Shown: positions 47,440-59,775 of the stretch, one piece after another
How the letters are laid out: every line of letters starts with the position of its first letter
Position numbering within the stretch: the stretch's first letter is position 1
DNA from: Gnetum montanum
Lineage: Eukaryota; Streptophyta; Gnetopsida; Gnetales; Gnetaceae
Direction of reading: 5' to 3'
Length of the DNA: 64,000 bases
Assembly (NCBI GenBank): GCA_015680685.1
Contig: MNCI01029660.1
Span: forward strand, 51,015-115,014
Position numbers and translations under genes: made by a program
Notes under the pieces: model-generated
The model's database searches: none
Seen by the model: only the letters and a program-made list of their open reading frames with translations
Told to the model about the DNA's origin: nothing

Positions 47440-48030
47440 ACCCGAATAACAAATTATTATCACTTAATATTATTTTTAACTCCATCCAAGCTCATTTTAT
47501 CTTATTTTGACCTAGTTTACATCATTCTACATCATTTTCACATCATTTGATACCATTTGACATCATTTGGTATCATTTGACATGATTTCGACATCATTTG
47601 ACCCTACCTAGGCTTATTTCACATCAATTTGACATCATTTCAAGATCACATGATGTCATTTGATATCATTTAGTATCATTTGACATCATTTATCCCTATT
47701 TCAACATCATTCAACCTTGTTTAGCCTCATTCGACATAATTGTAAATCATTATGACATCATTTAATATCATTTGATATCATTTTACATTATTTTAACATC
47801 ACTTGGTCTTATTTAACATAATTCTATACCATTTTGATAACATTTGATATCATTTGACATCTTTTGGCCTCTTATATCATTTTGACACCATTTGACATCA
47901 TTTGATGTCATTTGGCATTATTTAGATCCTACTTAAGCATTTTTTTACATCATTTTACATTATTTTGACATCATTTAGTCCTTATTTAAGCTTATTCTAC
48001 ATCATTCTGTATCATTTGACCATCGTTCTC
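47440..48030 (+). repeat. Degenerate CATCATTTGA array (putative intron of element A)
   Basis: The decamer-like word CATCATTTGA and variants (TTTGACATCATTT, GGTATCATTTGA) recur dozens of times. The array stops about 200 bp before TTTTTTTGACATGCAG at 48218-48233, a strong acceptor-like site just before the RT region. A smaller similar array precedes an equivalent sequence at 63120-63430. Confidence 0.75.
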
Positions 48031-48234
48031 CCTTGTTCCAAGTTAATGTACCTTCTTTGAATCTTCCTTTACCTTGTTTTTCCTTATTTTACCTTATTTT
48101 TACCTTGTTCTATTTTGTTTTGATCGTGTTTCACTTTATTGTGCTTTACTATTATAGTATTTTGCATTATTTTAACATTGTTTGACAATTATACCATATA
48201 GATGCTAGTTAATATGCTTTTTTTGACATGCAGG

Positions 48235-49807
48235 ATCAAATTATGGATACATGAGCATTAATTTACCTCTAAACTTGAATGGATCACTCGATGATGTCAC
48301 ATGACCAATTGACCTTGATTATGTTGATTGCGTATCCAACATAGTGATAGTTCCTAAGAAAAAAATGAGTATTCGTATTTGTATTAATTTTTGTGACGTT
48401 AATAAGGCAACCATCAAAGATGATTTCTCTTTGCCTACTAATGATCAACTTATCAATACCATGACTAGCCATGTCTTTTTATCCTTTATGGAAAGGTTTT
48501 TAGAATACAATCAAGGTAGGATTAACCCAAAGCATTAGTTGTATATAATCCCCAAGAGGTATGATGTCTTTTAGTCTAAAAAATGCAAGTGCAACATATC
48601 AATGAGAAATGATTTATATATTTAGTGATTATATGATAGGATTTCTTAATGATTATGTTGATGATATAGTTGTAAAGTCCAAGGTAGCAAGTAACCTTTT
48701 ACATGACCTAAACTTAGTGCTTCAGCTTTATCTCAAGTACAAACTTTGACTTAATCCTAAGAAGTGTGTCTTCAACATTAAAACTGGTAAGATGTTTGGT
48801 TTCATTATATTCGAGGTAGGGATACTTGTTAATCTTAATAAGGTTAAGGTCATAACCAACTTGCCACCACCTAGCAACCTTAAGGAACTATGTGGTTTAC
48901 AAGCTAGATTGAAAATTATTCGTAGGTTCATCTCAAGGCTCATAGACAAGCTATAACTAATGCAACAATTGCTCAAGAAGGGAGTTCACTATGAGTGAAC
49001 TGATCAATGCCAAGAAGCCTTTATAGTATCAAGCAAGAATTAGTCTATTTGTCAACCATGTATCCTTCTCAGAAGTATGAACCATTCTATATCTACCTTG
49101 CAATCTCTTAAATGTCCATGGACTCTTTTCTTTGTCAAAAACATGATGATGGAGTAGAGTTACCTATCTATTACTTGAGCCATGCATTGGTAGCTTATGA
49201 GACATGATACATTGAGGTCAGAAAGCACTACCTAGCCTTAGTCTTCTCCTTGAAGAAATGGAGATACTACCTCTTTAGAAGTAAGGTCAATGTCATATAT
49301 AAGGACAAAATAGTAAGAGCCAACATGATCAACATCTATGAAAGTAGTTGAATAGCCTGTTGAAAGGCCATTATAGTTGAGTTTGATCTACATTACATCT
49401 TTCAAGTCTCAATGAATGGTCAAACCATATTCACAAAATTGACAGCTTCCCCAGTACAAGACGATGCAACAATAGATCTTGAATTTCTTGATGAACACAT
49501 CAACATTGTAAAATATGTACTTAAAGTTTATGAGGCCATCATGTACTTTTATGGAGCTTCAATTGCACATGGAGCTAGCGTTGCTATTATCATAACACTT
49601 ACCTCTACTGAGATCCAACCCTTTACCTATCATTTTTATTTTTTATGTACCAACAATGTGGTAGAGTATGAAGGGTTAATTAGAGGGATGATGATAGTTT
49701 GTCATCATAAAATTATGTATATGATGATAAAAGATGACTCTCAATTGGTTATGAGTGGTGGAGCAATCCAACAGCCAACTATACAAGTCATAAGCGTACA
49801 CACATGA
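48235..49807 (+). pseudogene. RT and RNase H of gypsy element A
   Basis: RT start is readable at 48329-48535: SNIVIVPKKK, RICINFCDVNKATIKDDF, LPTNDQLI. After this it breaks up, with remnants to 49000. The linker between RT and RNase H is visible at 49080-49300. A second RNase H-like open frame at 49412-49807 carries YFYGASIAHGASVAI, FLCTNNVVEYEGLIRGM and DDSQLV, matching the extra RNase H of Tat-lineage elements, though the catalytic Asp of the DGA motif is Tyr here. Many stops; inactive. Confidence 0.7.
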
Positions 49808-50639
49808 CTAGATCATAATATATGGATAAGGCAATGTTAATATGCTAGCAATTGATTTAAGTTTGAGACCGTTGTCTTCCCATGTAGAGCTAGTGATTTC
49901 TATGTGTATGGTTTAGTTCACCATGAGGTATTTGACATGTGATGTTTTTTGGTCATCCTTTCTCCTAAGAAACATAATGAAATGAAAATGGTTTCTAATC
50001 CTAAGTCTAAGTAATTGCAAGAAAGTAAATCTAGATTAGCCTAATGCGATGGATATATAGTCTTGGTCTACCATACATGCCTTGGACTCATGTAGTCATC
50101 ATTGGGATTACCAAGTGTATTACTACTAAGCGAATCAAGCAATGCCACTACTGGGTTACTAGATAACTACACTTATCACTCAAAACTAGTCATATCCATA
50201 TCACTTACTTTCAACATGTAAAATAAAATGCTTGTAAAGTAAATGATTAACTAGGAAAACAAGAAAAATGATTTAAGTAAACATAAAAAAAAATTAAGTG
50301 GATGCTGTAATGGTGATAAGCAATCTCAATATTTATTGTCAGTCATGAACTATGTCCAACTACAAATCATTCAAATAAAGACATTGAACAATTGCTCAAC
50401 ACCATACTATAGGCATACACTCTATCTCTAACTACAAAATGAAACTGCAAGAGTTTTGCTACCAGTGAAATGAAACTTATTTAGATTTGTGCACCTAAGT
50501 GTTGTATTTATAGGTTGCAGACATACCACAATGGCAGATCTACGATGATCTAGCATGTGCTACAATGCTGAATATATGACATCGTAGATACAATATCATA
50601 GTTAAGATATCATTGGTCAAGAAAAATGGAATTTATCAT
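49800..50639 (-). repeat. Decayed LTR of TGATGAG family
   Basis: Aligns block by block with the solo LTR in the same orientation (for example CCGTTGTCTTCC near 49869, GTATGGTTTAG near 49909, CATTCAAATAAAG near 50369, TGTATTTATAGG near 50502). GATATC-like boxes start at 50578, 50592 and 50606, exactly 14 bp apart. It abuts a reversed polypurine tract (TACCCCCATA) at 50640, so it is a 3' LTR read leftwards. Confidence 0.75.
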
Positions 50640-50651
50640 ACCCCCATAACT

Positions 50652-51545
50652 AATTGGAAACTCAACCCTAAGTTAAACAAAATGAGGATAGAGTCCCTTA
50701 GAAAATTGGAAGGTAGATTTACATGACACGATTTAGATAACACTAAATTCCATAGTCATGTTTACAAAATTAACACAAGTTATGACAAGACAAATTAGAC
50801 CAAAACAAAACAAACTGACAAAGCTCGATGTAGCCTAAGTAGTGCCTAGTGGTGATGGCTTCTTTATCGTTGCTTCCCCTTGTCATCAAGCTTGTGAAAT
50901 TTGTATTTATTGAGTAATGCCTGAAGTTTCTCTTCCTTCATTCTAGGATCATGTACCTTCTATGATGGTTGTGTAATGCGTGATGGAGCTGGTACATTCC
51001 ATGAACATGGTAGTTATGAAAACATTTGATTGGCCTTGACATACCATACCACAAACTCTTTTCTTTGCTCCTCAAATGCTCTTTCCATCTTATGTAACTC
51101 CTAATAGTATTTCATTCTTTTGGCCAAGCTCATTGCAACATCTTTCTATCCTTGGTAGTCAACCTTTACTACTTCTAGCTTAGAATTTTCCACATGAAGT
51201 TTCTATAAAGCATTTTTATGATTAACAAATTCCTTCTCATATAATGCATACACAACTACTCTCTTGGTGTTCAAGTTCATTCTTGGGCCTACTTGCTATT
51301 AACATGACTAGATTAGCAAAGAAAAGGTTAGCTAACCCCATGTATTCTTTTAAATCCTCTATTTGTAGGTCTTTATTTTTGATTTCTGCTTGTTGGGCAT
51401 GAGTAAAGTTATCCAAGATGGATTGCCAATTTGGATTTTTTGTTGAAATGGAATTGGTTTAGGCCTTCACCATCTAGATTTCCTTCTCATTGATCTATTT
51501 GTACATGACCACTTGATCATAGAAGTATTCTTTAAGCCTTTCATG
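50652..51545 (-). pseudogene. Decayed accessory ORF 3' end (copy of 2300-3210)
   Basis: In reverse complement it follows the accessory coiled-coil ORF of the left element: text near 51170-51070 matches AELDVANSELVVV…KESYQGQKDVA at about 2690-2760, and the order down to the polypurine tract is kept. Stops and indels are frequent. It shows that this ORF is a regular part of the family. Confidence 0.65.
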
Positions 51546-51554
51546 CCTCTTTGC

Positions 51555-51830
51555 CTTATTCTAAGAATGGTGGTTTACATGATTTGAGCATGTGTAAAGA
51601 AGATTAGACAATAAGCCTATAAACAAAGGTTGCTACATCATTATTCTAGGAAAGCTATTGAAAGAAAGACCAAAGAAGACATGGGAAAAAATTATCAAAG
51701 ATAATTTAAAGAAACTACTAATAAATAAGAATCTAGGTCTTCATAAAGATAAATGGTGAAAAAGAACTCATGTAGCCAACAAAATTTTATTGGAACAAGG
51801 CTAGGAATATGATGATGATGATGTTACTTG
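51555..51830 (+). mobile_element. RTE LINE 3' tail
   Basis: Very similar to 7625-7888: GCATGTGTAAAGAAGATTAG, GACCAAAGAAGACATGG, AAAAGAACTCATGTAG, then ACAAGGCTAGGAATATGATG and a GATGATGATG run at 51812-51823. It corresponds to the C-terminal end of the RTE ORF and its 3'UTR. It lies directly after the accessory-ORF relic, probably as a truncated insertion. Confidence 0.75.
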
Positions 51831-53889
51831 ATTTTTGGGAAATACATTACTAATTCTTTATTTTTAAAATTTTTAAAATTATACCTTTTGTATGAGGAAT
51901 TATACCTTTTAAAATTATACCTTTTGTATCAGTTATACATTATCCTCCCCTCCATTCTTTTTCTCATGGCTATGCTTGATTGATATCTTAATGATTTCTA
52001 GATCTAAATCCATTATTGCTTGGAAAAGATTTAGTGATTGATCTCTCAAGGCAAAGAAAATATTATTAATTCTATCAATTTTAATAAGAAGCTTATCTTG
52101 GTATACCTTCTTTCCCTTTGTGATGATTTGCATTGTTAATCTAATCAAAATGCATATGTTGTCAATCTAACCCTAGTTTTCTATAACCATTTCATAATTC
52201 ATAATGTTCATAGCTTTCTAATTTACATTTTGACTTGATCCTTTGTTGGATCATTTTCTCTTGGTGGTAGTTATGATAACAAAATTTTTGCATGTCATGA
52301 CTTAAGTTATGATAGAACTAGAGGTTGTAATGAAATTCATGATGTATTTTTAGCACATTTTCCATAGTGACACAATTATCTTGGCATCATGTGAATAAGG
52401 CATCTTTTGACGACAAAAATTGATCAACATTTCAGATATTTATGTGCACATTCAACATGTTGGAATACTTGAAAAGTTATTTACGCTAACATAAATTGGT
52501 ACGATTTGAGAAGACCATTAGTACATGACTTATTATCAATGGACAATCATTTGTGAGATTGTAGAATAACCATGTCAAGTTTATGATTTAAGTTTAATTA
52601 ATATTATGCCCCATTTAAGGATTATTATCATTGAGCAAGAATTTATAGGGCATTAGCTTTCCACATAAACTTGAGAAAATGATGTTTATGATGGTATAAG
52701 AAGCTAGGACCTTAGTGAAGCTATAGGGTTGATGTAGCCTTAATGTAACCCAATAGTTGATTTAAAAATGCATAAGGATTTTCAATGCAATAGTTTTTCT
52801 AAGAATGCATGAAGGTTTCTATCCAATATTTGGTCTTGCCTTGCATGAGGGCTAGCTTTAGTTAATATTAAGCTTGTATTTATGCTAATGTTTGATGTTG
52901 GAAACCTCATCGGATTACCAGTGTTATGAGTAAACTAAACACCAAAGAGTAATTATTTGTTTTATGATTAACTATATGTTAAAGGTTATAAGGATAAATA
53001 TTCTAGTGACACTAATAATGTGTTTTGTAGCTTGGGCCTCATCCTCCAGTCATGTTATAAGAAGCTTTTAAATGGATTTTCTCTACTTTGAAGGTATTCT
53101 AACCCTTCCTACATGTGTTCTATGTAGATTTGAATAGAATCTTTGAAGGTGGTTAAGGTGGAGTTGGAATAATGATCAACATTGTATGAAATATTATATG
53201 TTTATGTATTTCTTGTTATATTGATGATCATGTCATGGATTATAATTTGGACTATGACTATGAAATTTTTATTTAATTCTAATTCATATAGCAACAAGGC
53301 CTAAGTAACATAAATATATTAATTTGGATCTTCAAGTGATTTCTAAGTTGTTAATATTCTAAGTATTTATATGCTTTTATGGTTTTACAAGAGTTTAAAT
53401 TTTATAAGAATTTATGAAGTGTTTGTGATCATACTTGCTTCTCAACATGTATGTACGCATACTCTTGCTACATGATCATATCATGAAGTTGTTAATTCTT
53501 ATGAATGGCATACTCTAATTATTGGGGTAAAATGAGTTTGTAATATGCCAAATCATCAATGAAGGCTTAAATGAACAAATTTTCTTCAAATATAGCAAGT
53601 GTAGCTTCCTTAAACTCTTTGCAAAATTTTCTATATGCATCATACCATCCTTTTAGTTTGTCTTAATAAAATTTCATCATAATAGAAGATGCCACTTTAT
53701 TCAATAAATTTTTGAAATGGATTTGGACCAATAAGAGATTCTTCTTTAATGCATTCATATTGTTCAATTTAGTCATGATTTCTTCAGTTCTTTATTTTGT
53801 TCAAAATTAGTAACCAAGAAAACAAAAATTATAAACATTTAATTAAAACAAGAAATTCAAAAATGAATTTCTTAGTAATAGTGCCAATG
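51831..53889. other. AT-rich region without a recognised gene
   Basis: No gene is supported. A minus-strand frame near 53870-53560, with words like LKGWYDAYRKFCKEF, could be a gag or other coding remnant, but I cannot place it. TAGTGCCAATGATAGGGGC at 53891 resembles the tRNA-Asp-type primer site and may mark the 5' end of element B. Confidence 0.35.
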
Positions 53890-54465
53890 ATAGGGGCCCT
53901 TGAAACACCACTAAAATTTCATGTTACAAACTTCATTTCCTAACTTGGGACAAGGATTCATTGTAAATGTGAGATATGTAGTCTAGAAACTACAATCTTG
54001 CATACTTCAACTTTTTGAAGCCAAAAAATGCTTCAAAATCTATTATTTCCTTGCTTTTCAAGTGGAAAAGGATATCTTATGTTCATATTTAGCCCTAGGA
54101 AGGCCAAAAACACCTTTGAAATGGCTAAAAATGGCAGTATCATGGGTTTTTGTAGGGGTATAGCTCCAACTACGCTGGAGCCATTTTTAATAGGCACAAT
54201 AGCTACAGTAGTCACAGTAGCCAATGTAGTTACTACTAAGACCTAACAGAAGTGCAACATTAGGGTTGTTGAAATTTCCATATTTCCAACAATAGTAAAT
54301 GTAGATAGCATTCTCCACCAGGCATGACACTTTCCAACGAATTCCACCATTTTCGCAGAATCCAACTTTTTACACATTTTTAACCACTTTTTCCACTTTT
54401 TAGTAACCTCAGCGTAGTCCACCAATGCTAGTGTAGTAAGAATGATGCTAACATAGTTGCAAAAG

Positions 54466-54491
54466 TCCATTTACTATTTATAGTAAATGGA
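54466..54491. other. Perfect hairpin, 11-bp arms
   Basis: TCCATTTACTA, four bases (TTTA), then TAGTAAATGGA. It lies in the leader of element B between two ACTACGCTGG-type words (54411 and 54536). Confidence 0.75.
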
Positions 54492-55555
54492 TGGATTTTG
54501 TGGTAGTAGCCCATTTTGGACATACCACAAATAGTAACTACGCTGGGAAAAGATGATCATTACAACTTGCACGTTGACATCAATCTATCACCAATCATGG
54601 CAGATGTGTATAGGTCCAAAAATAACAATACTAGCCTATAAAAACCTAACCTCAACACCATTTTTAAGTTGTAACCTATATAATAGTTCCAACACTTTGG
54701 CATTCCTAGGACTTCAGCATTTTTTGCAACCCACAAAATCCATTGGAACCTTACTTCCACTTTTTTGGCAGTAGAAACTGGCATTACATTGGGCATAGAG
54801 ACTCCCACATAACTACCATTACACCAAAAAGTAAAAACCCATTTCCATAACCATGTTGTAGATCCTGGTGGAAATTGACAAAAAGTTGCCAAAAACTGGA
54901 GATGGGAAGAAATTGGATTGTGGAGTTGCAGTAGAACACAACCTACCTTCTCCAATAAACTTTAAGCTCTTGCTAGTAACTTCTAGTGCCTTTGGCATGA
55001 AATATGTACTTTTTGAACCTTAATATTTATTATTTTTAAAGTTATTGTTTATGTTATGCAAGTTTTAGTTCACGTTTCCATTTTTGCCCTTGTTTTCATT
55101 TTTGAATCTAGAACAACTTTATTTTCATTTTCATTTTTTTTTCATTTCTAATTTAATCTATGTCTATGTATCCATTTTTCATTTTTTTTTATGTTCCATA
55201 AATCCCTAGGTGATCAGCAAGACCATCCAAGGTACCCTGAGTTCTATTTTTTGGAGGCCCTTGGGATTTGAGGTTAAAGTTGTTCCAGTGCTCGGATCTT
55301 TCAATTTTCCCATTCTAGCAACTAAAATTTTCAGCTCCAATAGTTTTCTATTACTAGAAAGAGGATCTCTACCTAAATTCTTGGTCATAAACCCATTTTA
55401 GCCATTTCTTTTCAACACCAAGTCTACTACATGTTGTCCTTCCATTATTCCATCATGTTGTTTAAACCAGTGTTGGCTTTCAAAACTTTTTCTCCAAGCC
55501 TTGGTTTAGTAGTGGAAACAAAGCTAGGTTTTGGTGCAAATTTCTTGTCTACTAC

Positions 55556-55690
55556 AATGCTCATTCTATTCAACGTCATTCTATTCAACATCCATTTCAT
55601 TCAATACCATTCCATTCAATGCGATTCTATTGAACGTCATTCAACATCATTCTATTCAACATCATTCTATCCAACATCATTCCTACTATG
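55556..55690 (+). repeat. Degenerate CATTCTATTCAA tandem repeat
   Basis: About ten copies of a 10-15 bp unit (ATTCTATTCAACGTC, ATTCTATTCAACATC and variants) upstream of gag in element B. Tandem repeats in untranslated regions are common in the Tat lineage. Confidence 0.75.
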
Positions 55691-55859
55691 ACAATTGTTT
55701 TTGTCCAATAGGTAAACCATTGTTCCCTTTCCTTGTTTAGCCCACTTATGGCCACCATAATCCAACCTCTCCCTTTCATACCACAACCCATTGTGAGACC
55801 ATAGACCTCTCAGTTGATCCCTTCTCAAATGTCAACATGAGCACCATAGCCCATGGGGA

Positions 55860-57030
55860 GGTCCCAAGGCTTGGATTAAGCTTTCCAAATGATCCAAGAC
55901 CTTAATGAAGAGCTGCAAAAACTTAAAGCCAACATAACTTAGATGGTCAAGGTTCTAGATTTCTACTAGGATGATCCTATAAGCCACACAATGCCTCAAC
56001 TAAACTTGCCCACATGCTTGCCTATTCTAAACTTCACCAAATATAATGGTGAAGGGGATTCCAATGCACATCTAGTAACCTTTCGGTCTGAGTGCCTCTT
56101 CTTATAAGCTTGGCCTCATATAATACTATGGATTTTTTACATGTTTCTAAAGGGAAAGGCTCTAGATTGCTATCAAATCTTGCTTAGAGGTTTTATTCCT
56201 TCCCTTGAGGACTTGATTAACCAATTTGTCAACCACTTCAGCTACACCTTAAAGTCAGATGCCATGTTGGATCAACTAATGAAGGTGAGGCAAGGGCCAC
56301 TCGAATCCATCAAAAGGTTCATTCAAAGGTGGAACTGAACACTCAACGAGATGCTAAATCCTATTATCAAAACTCATCTCTTGGCCATCTACAAGGGAGT
56401 AATAAATGACTTTATCAAGTTAAAGTTATAGTACCTAGAGCCCTAGTCACTAAGCCAGACCTTCTTGCAAACTAAGAACATTGAGGAGGAAGTTGAGGCT
56501 AGCAACGGCCCTACCTACGTGGCCTATAAAGACCAACATGCAAGAATGAATAGGGATAAAACCAAGCATGAACATGCAATCATGGCCATAGTAGCAAAAG
56601 AGAAAAAACAAAGGAAAAGTCGAGGATCACCATAGTGCAACACCCCCTAACTCATGGCAACCATCCACTTCCTATGCCCCAAATTAACCAAGACCAAAAT
56701 TTGGATGAAAGGATAGATCTAAGTACACATGGTTACCTTTAAATTTCTTATAACTCTTAGAAAAATTGCTTAGAAACAACCATATACAACATAAAGCAAC
56801 TATCTGAAAAGGCTCATAAGAGGCATGATCATCTATGTGACTTAGCTAGAGACCCAACCATAGCTATCAAAGACGATACAAAGCTATCGAAGTACTTCAG
56901 ATTATATAGGTATTGCCATTATCATCAAATGGTTGGTCATGACATTGATTTTTGCCTAGCATTAAAGGATGACCTCCAAAAGATAATAGACCATGGGAAT
57001 TTGGTGTTGAATGAGCCAAAATCTACAAGC
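55860..57030 (+). pseudogene. gag of gypsy element B
   Basis: Capsid domain readable at 56020-56420: FTKYNGEGDSNAHLVTF, KALDCYQILLRGFIPSLEDL, FIQRWN, with a stop near 56107 and another at 56336. A His/Cys segment (RYCHYHQMVGHDIDFCLALK) at 56908-56967 matches that of element A. The linker is rich in Pro, Ser and Asn. Confidence 0.7.
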
Positions 57031-57849
57031 ACCAACAATAACTCCTATGCCATAGCCTCATTCACAATAACTCCTATGCCATAGTCTAATCCCCCTAGAA
57101 ACCATTTGTCATCAGAGTACCACCACGATTCCCAAATACAAAGCCTAGAGAACCATTTTTCATACGAGTACAACCTTGTTTGGCCCTGAAGAAGTCTTTC
57201 ATCATATGTGTCCCCCCTTCAATGGCTTCAACATCATAATGTAATCAATAAGATACAAATATTCCAAAGCCTAAAGAACCATTCATTATTTGGGTCCCTT
57301 CACCTTCAACAAGTAATCCTATAACAACACATAACCAAAGCCCACCTATAGTGGCCCACAACTCAGAAGTTAGTAAGTAATCATCATCACAATAGCAATG
57401 AAAACAACCTATCACCAAACTAACAACAAAGCTTGTTGAAGGTGATAGACAACAAAAGGCTTCAAAACAACCTACACCAAGATCCATTGCATCCATGGAC
57501 AAGGGGCCTGAGGCACCTAGACCAAAACCTAAGCCACAAACTCTAGGAAGGATGGAAGAGGTTAGAACTAGCAAGGCTGAAAGGTTACACACCAAGGGGA
57601 AGATCCTCTTTGCAACCATGGACCAAGCTAAATGATCACTAAAGCAAATGAGCACATCACCAAACTTGTACAACTTGGTCATGACCTCTCCTGTGCATAG
57701 GGATGCCCTAGCTCAAGTGTTGACCTTTATGCCTATGAGCAAAGACATGTCCACCAATAACGAATTAATCCACTCTATCATTGAGCAAGCTTTGCTTAGG
57801 TAAAATGAGCATTAACCAATGCTTAACTTTCGTGATAGTGAGGTGAAGG

Positions 57850-58320
57850 TTAACTCTAAAAATGAAGAAGTATGATCTGCTACTCTCCTTATCACTATAC
57901 ATGTTGGCAGATACAAGGTCCATCATGTTCATGTAGATGATGGAGTGGCCAAAAATGTGGTACCATTTTCTATTGTTGACAAGCTAGGTCTAATCGAGAA
58001 CATCCAAAAAACCACCATCTCAACACTAAAGTCAGTTAATGGCTCATAGGTAGTAGTGCAAGGTTCCATCTCCTTGGATTTCATGGCTGGTGAGCAATTT
58101 CTTACATTCGCTAACTTCCTAGTGGTTGAGGAAACACATGGTTTCAATTTGATCCTAGGAAAGCCATGGTTAGTAAAACTTCAGGTAGTTTCATTTCCTA
58201 TACATCAAGAAATTCACTTGTCCTACAAGAGAGGGGAAATTGTCAGTCATGGGGACAATGTGTCGTTACCTTCGATTAATTATGTCAACATTAACCAAGG
58301 TTTAGAGGTGGAGTTTTGAG
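57850..58320 (+). pseudogene. Aspartic protease of gypsy element B
   Basis: Frame with VHHVHVDDGVAKNVVPFSIV at 57921: the usual active-site D(S/T)G(A/S) appears as DDGVA. It continues to ISLDFMAGEQFLTFANFLVV and the flap-side motif FNLILGKPWL at 58143. A stop at 58048 and the altered active site make it inactive. Confidence 0.65.
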
Positions 58321-58869
58321 AGAAAATTCCTGACATTCAAACTGGGGCCAACAACAATGAGAACAATAACGATGCGAACAACATCAACTTTGCAACATGG
58401 GATAATCAACAAAAATGCCTACAACTTGTCATGTTAAATGAGAGAAATGGTGACCATAAGATCATCCAAAATGGGCTCCTTAATCTATCAAAGATCAAGC
58501 AACAAGTTTGCAATAAATGTCTCACCATTTCTTTTGTATTTGGTCATTTGTTTACTTTAGCAACATTGCACATGCTTCATGGTTGGTGTTAGCCTTATAT
58601 GCTCTTTCGAAAGCATCCCATACTTACTAGGCAAGTTGAAATTCATGGCCTACCAGGGCCTAAAACTAGTGAATTTATGGCTTTCCTTTTATCTCTCTTA
58701 TGTACACAGTATGACCTATTGCACTTTGGTTTACACTTTTATGTTTGCATTTTATCACTGAGCTTTACTTTATAAACTTATTGTTTTAACTCCTAGCCTT
58801 TTACACAAAGAACATAAAACAACATAAAACATATTTTTAAAAAACAACAAAACCAAAATGCTAGGGTAA

Positions 58870-59540
58870 AACCTAATTAACCCTTCTTTCAAATGTGAGG
58901 TGGATGATAGATATAATTATTCATTAGATAATAGAGATGATGATGTTCATGGATGAGTCGATTTTAATCTAATGGTTAGCTTTTGGATAATTTTCTCAAG
59001 TCAAGAGTTTAGAAACAAAAGCAACAAAACAGAATTTAACCGTTAATGATGGGCCAATCAACATTGCTACGTCTCATAGCAATCATTATATTAGTGACAA
59101 ACAGGTATAAATTCCGAAATGATAAAGCTTGGCAGGTGGTATTTGGTCCATTCTATGCACACCTAAATTATGATAAAGATGTGATAAATCCCTTTTTTAC
59201 TATAGGAAGAAGTAAAGAGAAAATTTGCCTTACAGCAAAGTTGACCATTTTCCTTTCCACTTCATCAAGCAGCTTTTTAAAGAAGGAAAATCGTTGTTCA
59301 ATTTCTAGAACATTAATCGTTAATGACCAGTTTCTTTTTGTTGAACCCTTCCCTGCTAACCCAACGTACGTAAGCTTATCTGTTTCGCTGGACAAGGGAT
59401 CATAACAAAAGAAAAAACAAGCTATCAATCTTATATAAGAACTGACGTAAATGGGTTATTTGAAATTACAAATATCATTCGCCGAACATACTACATTCAT
59501 GGCTGGGTACCAAACATAGTAGGTGATTACAGAGAAGCAA
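58870..59540 (+). pseudogene. Rhamnogalacturonan lyase pseudogene fragment
   Basis: Middle part of a pectin-degrading rhamnogalacturonan endolyase. In order: KCEVDDRYNYSLDNRDDDVHG (split by frames, about 58892-58953), FWIIFSSQEFRN, a SNHY segment near 59089, AWQVVFGPFYAHLN at 59128-59169, a PFSFPL segment near 59250, TYVSL near 59369, then GLFEITNI and HGWVPNIVGDYR to 59534, the end of the fibronectin-like domain. Several stops and frame changes. The coding blocks run on without clear introns, so it may derive from RNA. The catalytic N-terminus and C-terminal domain are absent. Confidence 0.82.
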
Positions 59541-59775
59541 CACCTTTAACTTTATATATCATCTTGAAATTAAGACAAGTTTTCCGTTGCTCTGTTTCTT
59601 CGAATACAACATTATCATGTATTTTTATAGGAACCCATTGTCTTGCTACAAAATGTTTTAAAATTCCAAGTCCTGCCCTTGCTTCAGACCCTTTTGCATA
59701 AATGAGATGAAAGATGACTCCATATCTAGCGCAGGCCTGCAGCATTACAAGGTATACTGAAACATAAAAACATAA
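59527..59775 (-). pseudogene. Unidentified exon-like reading frame
   Basis: On the minus strand, after an acceptor-like TTATGTTTCAG (about 59771), a 75-80 codon open frame reads YLVMLQACARYGVIFHLIY, ARAGLGILKHFVARQWVPIK and ends KMIYKVKGVASL then TAA at 59527. Its composition looks like real protein, but I do not recognise the family. It abuts the lyase fragment tail to tail. Confidence 0.35.

Larger units (their letters stand above)
40640..49807 (+). mobile_element. Decayed Tat/Ogre-like gypsy element A, with insertions
   Basis: A plus-strand relic assembled from homologous blocks shared with element B (53890-58790). It has a 5' non-coding region (40710-40880 matches 55200-55400), a tandem repeat, gag (42400-43600) and a Pro/Ser-rich linker to 44330. 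A foreign or antisense block follows (44335-46150), then degenerate repeats (46370-48020), RT (48235-49000) and RNase H (49080-49807). A gag-PR part and an RT part separated by a repeat-filled, splice-bounded stretch recall the intron of Ogre-type Tat elements. Neither LTR is recognised. Very old. Confidence 0.6.
53890..58790 (+). mobile_element. Decayed Tat/Ogre-like gypsy element B (gag-protease part)
   Basis: Plus-strand relic homologous to element A. It has a possible primer site at 53891, a long non-coding leader (54000-55850) with ACTACGCTGG-type repeats, a hairpin and a tandem repeat, then gag (55860-57030), a linker (57100-57800) and protease (57850-58320). After about 58790 unrelated host-gene fragments follow; element-like sequence reappears at 63045-63634. 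No LTR identified. Confidence 0.6.

Noticed and set aside
53560-53870. A minus-strand gag-like frame (LKGWYDAYRKFCKEF region)
   Set aside because: Resemblance is only in general helical composition; no second motif supports gag, so it is mentioned but not called.
57245-57682. A 145-codon minus-strand open frame
   Set aside because: It is antisense to the gag-protease linker of element B, whose plus-strand text aligns with element A at 44100-44310.
59168-59428. An 86-codon minus-strand open frame that looks protein-like
   Set aside because: The plus strand here carries the rhamnogalacturonan lyase motifs (FGPFYAHLN before it, GLFEITNI after it), so the minus frame is antisense to that fragment.
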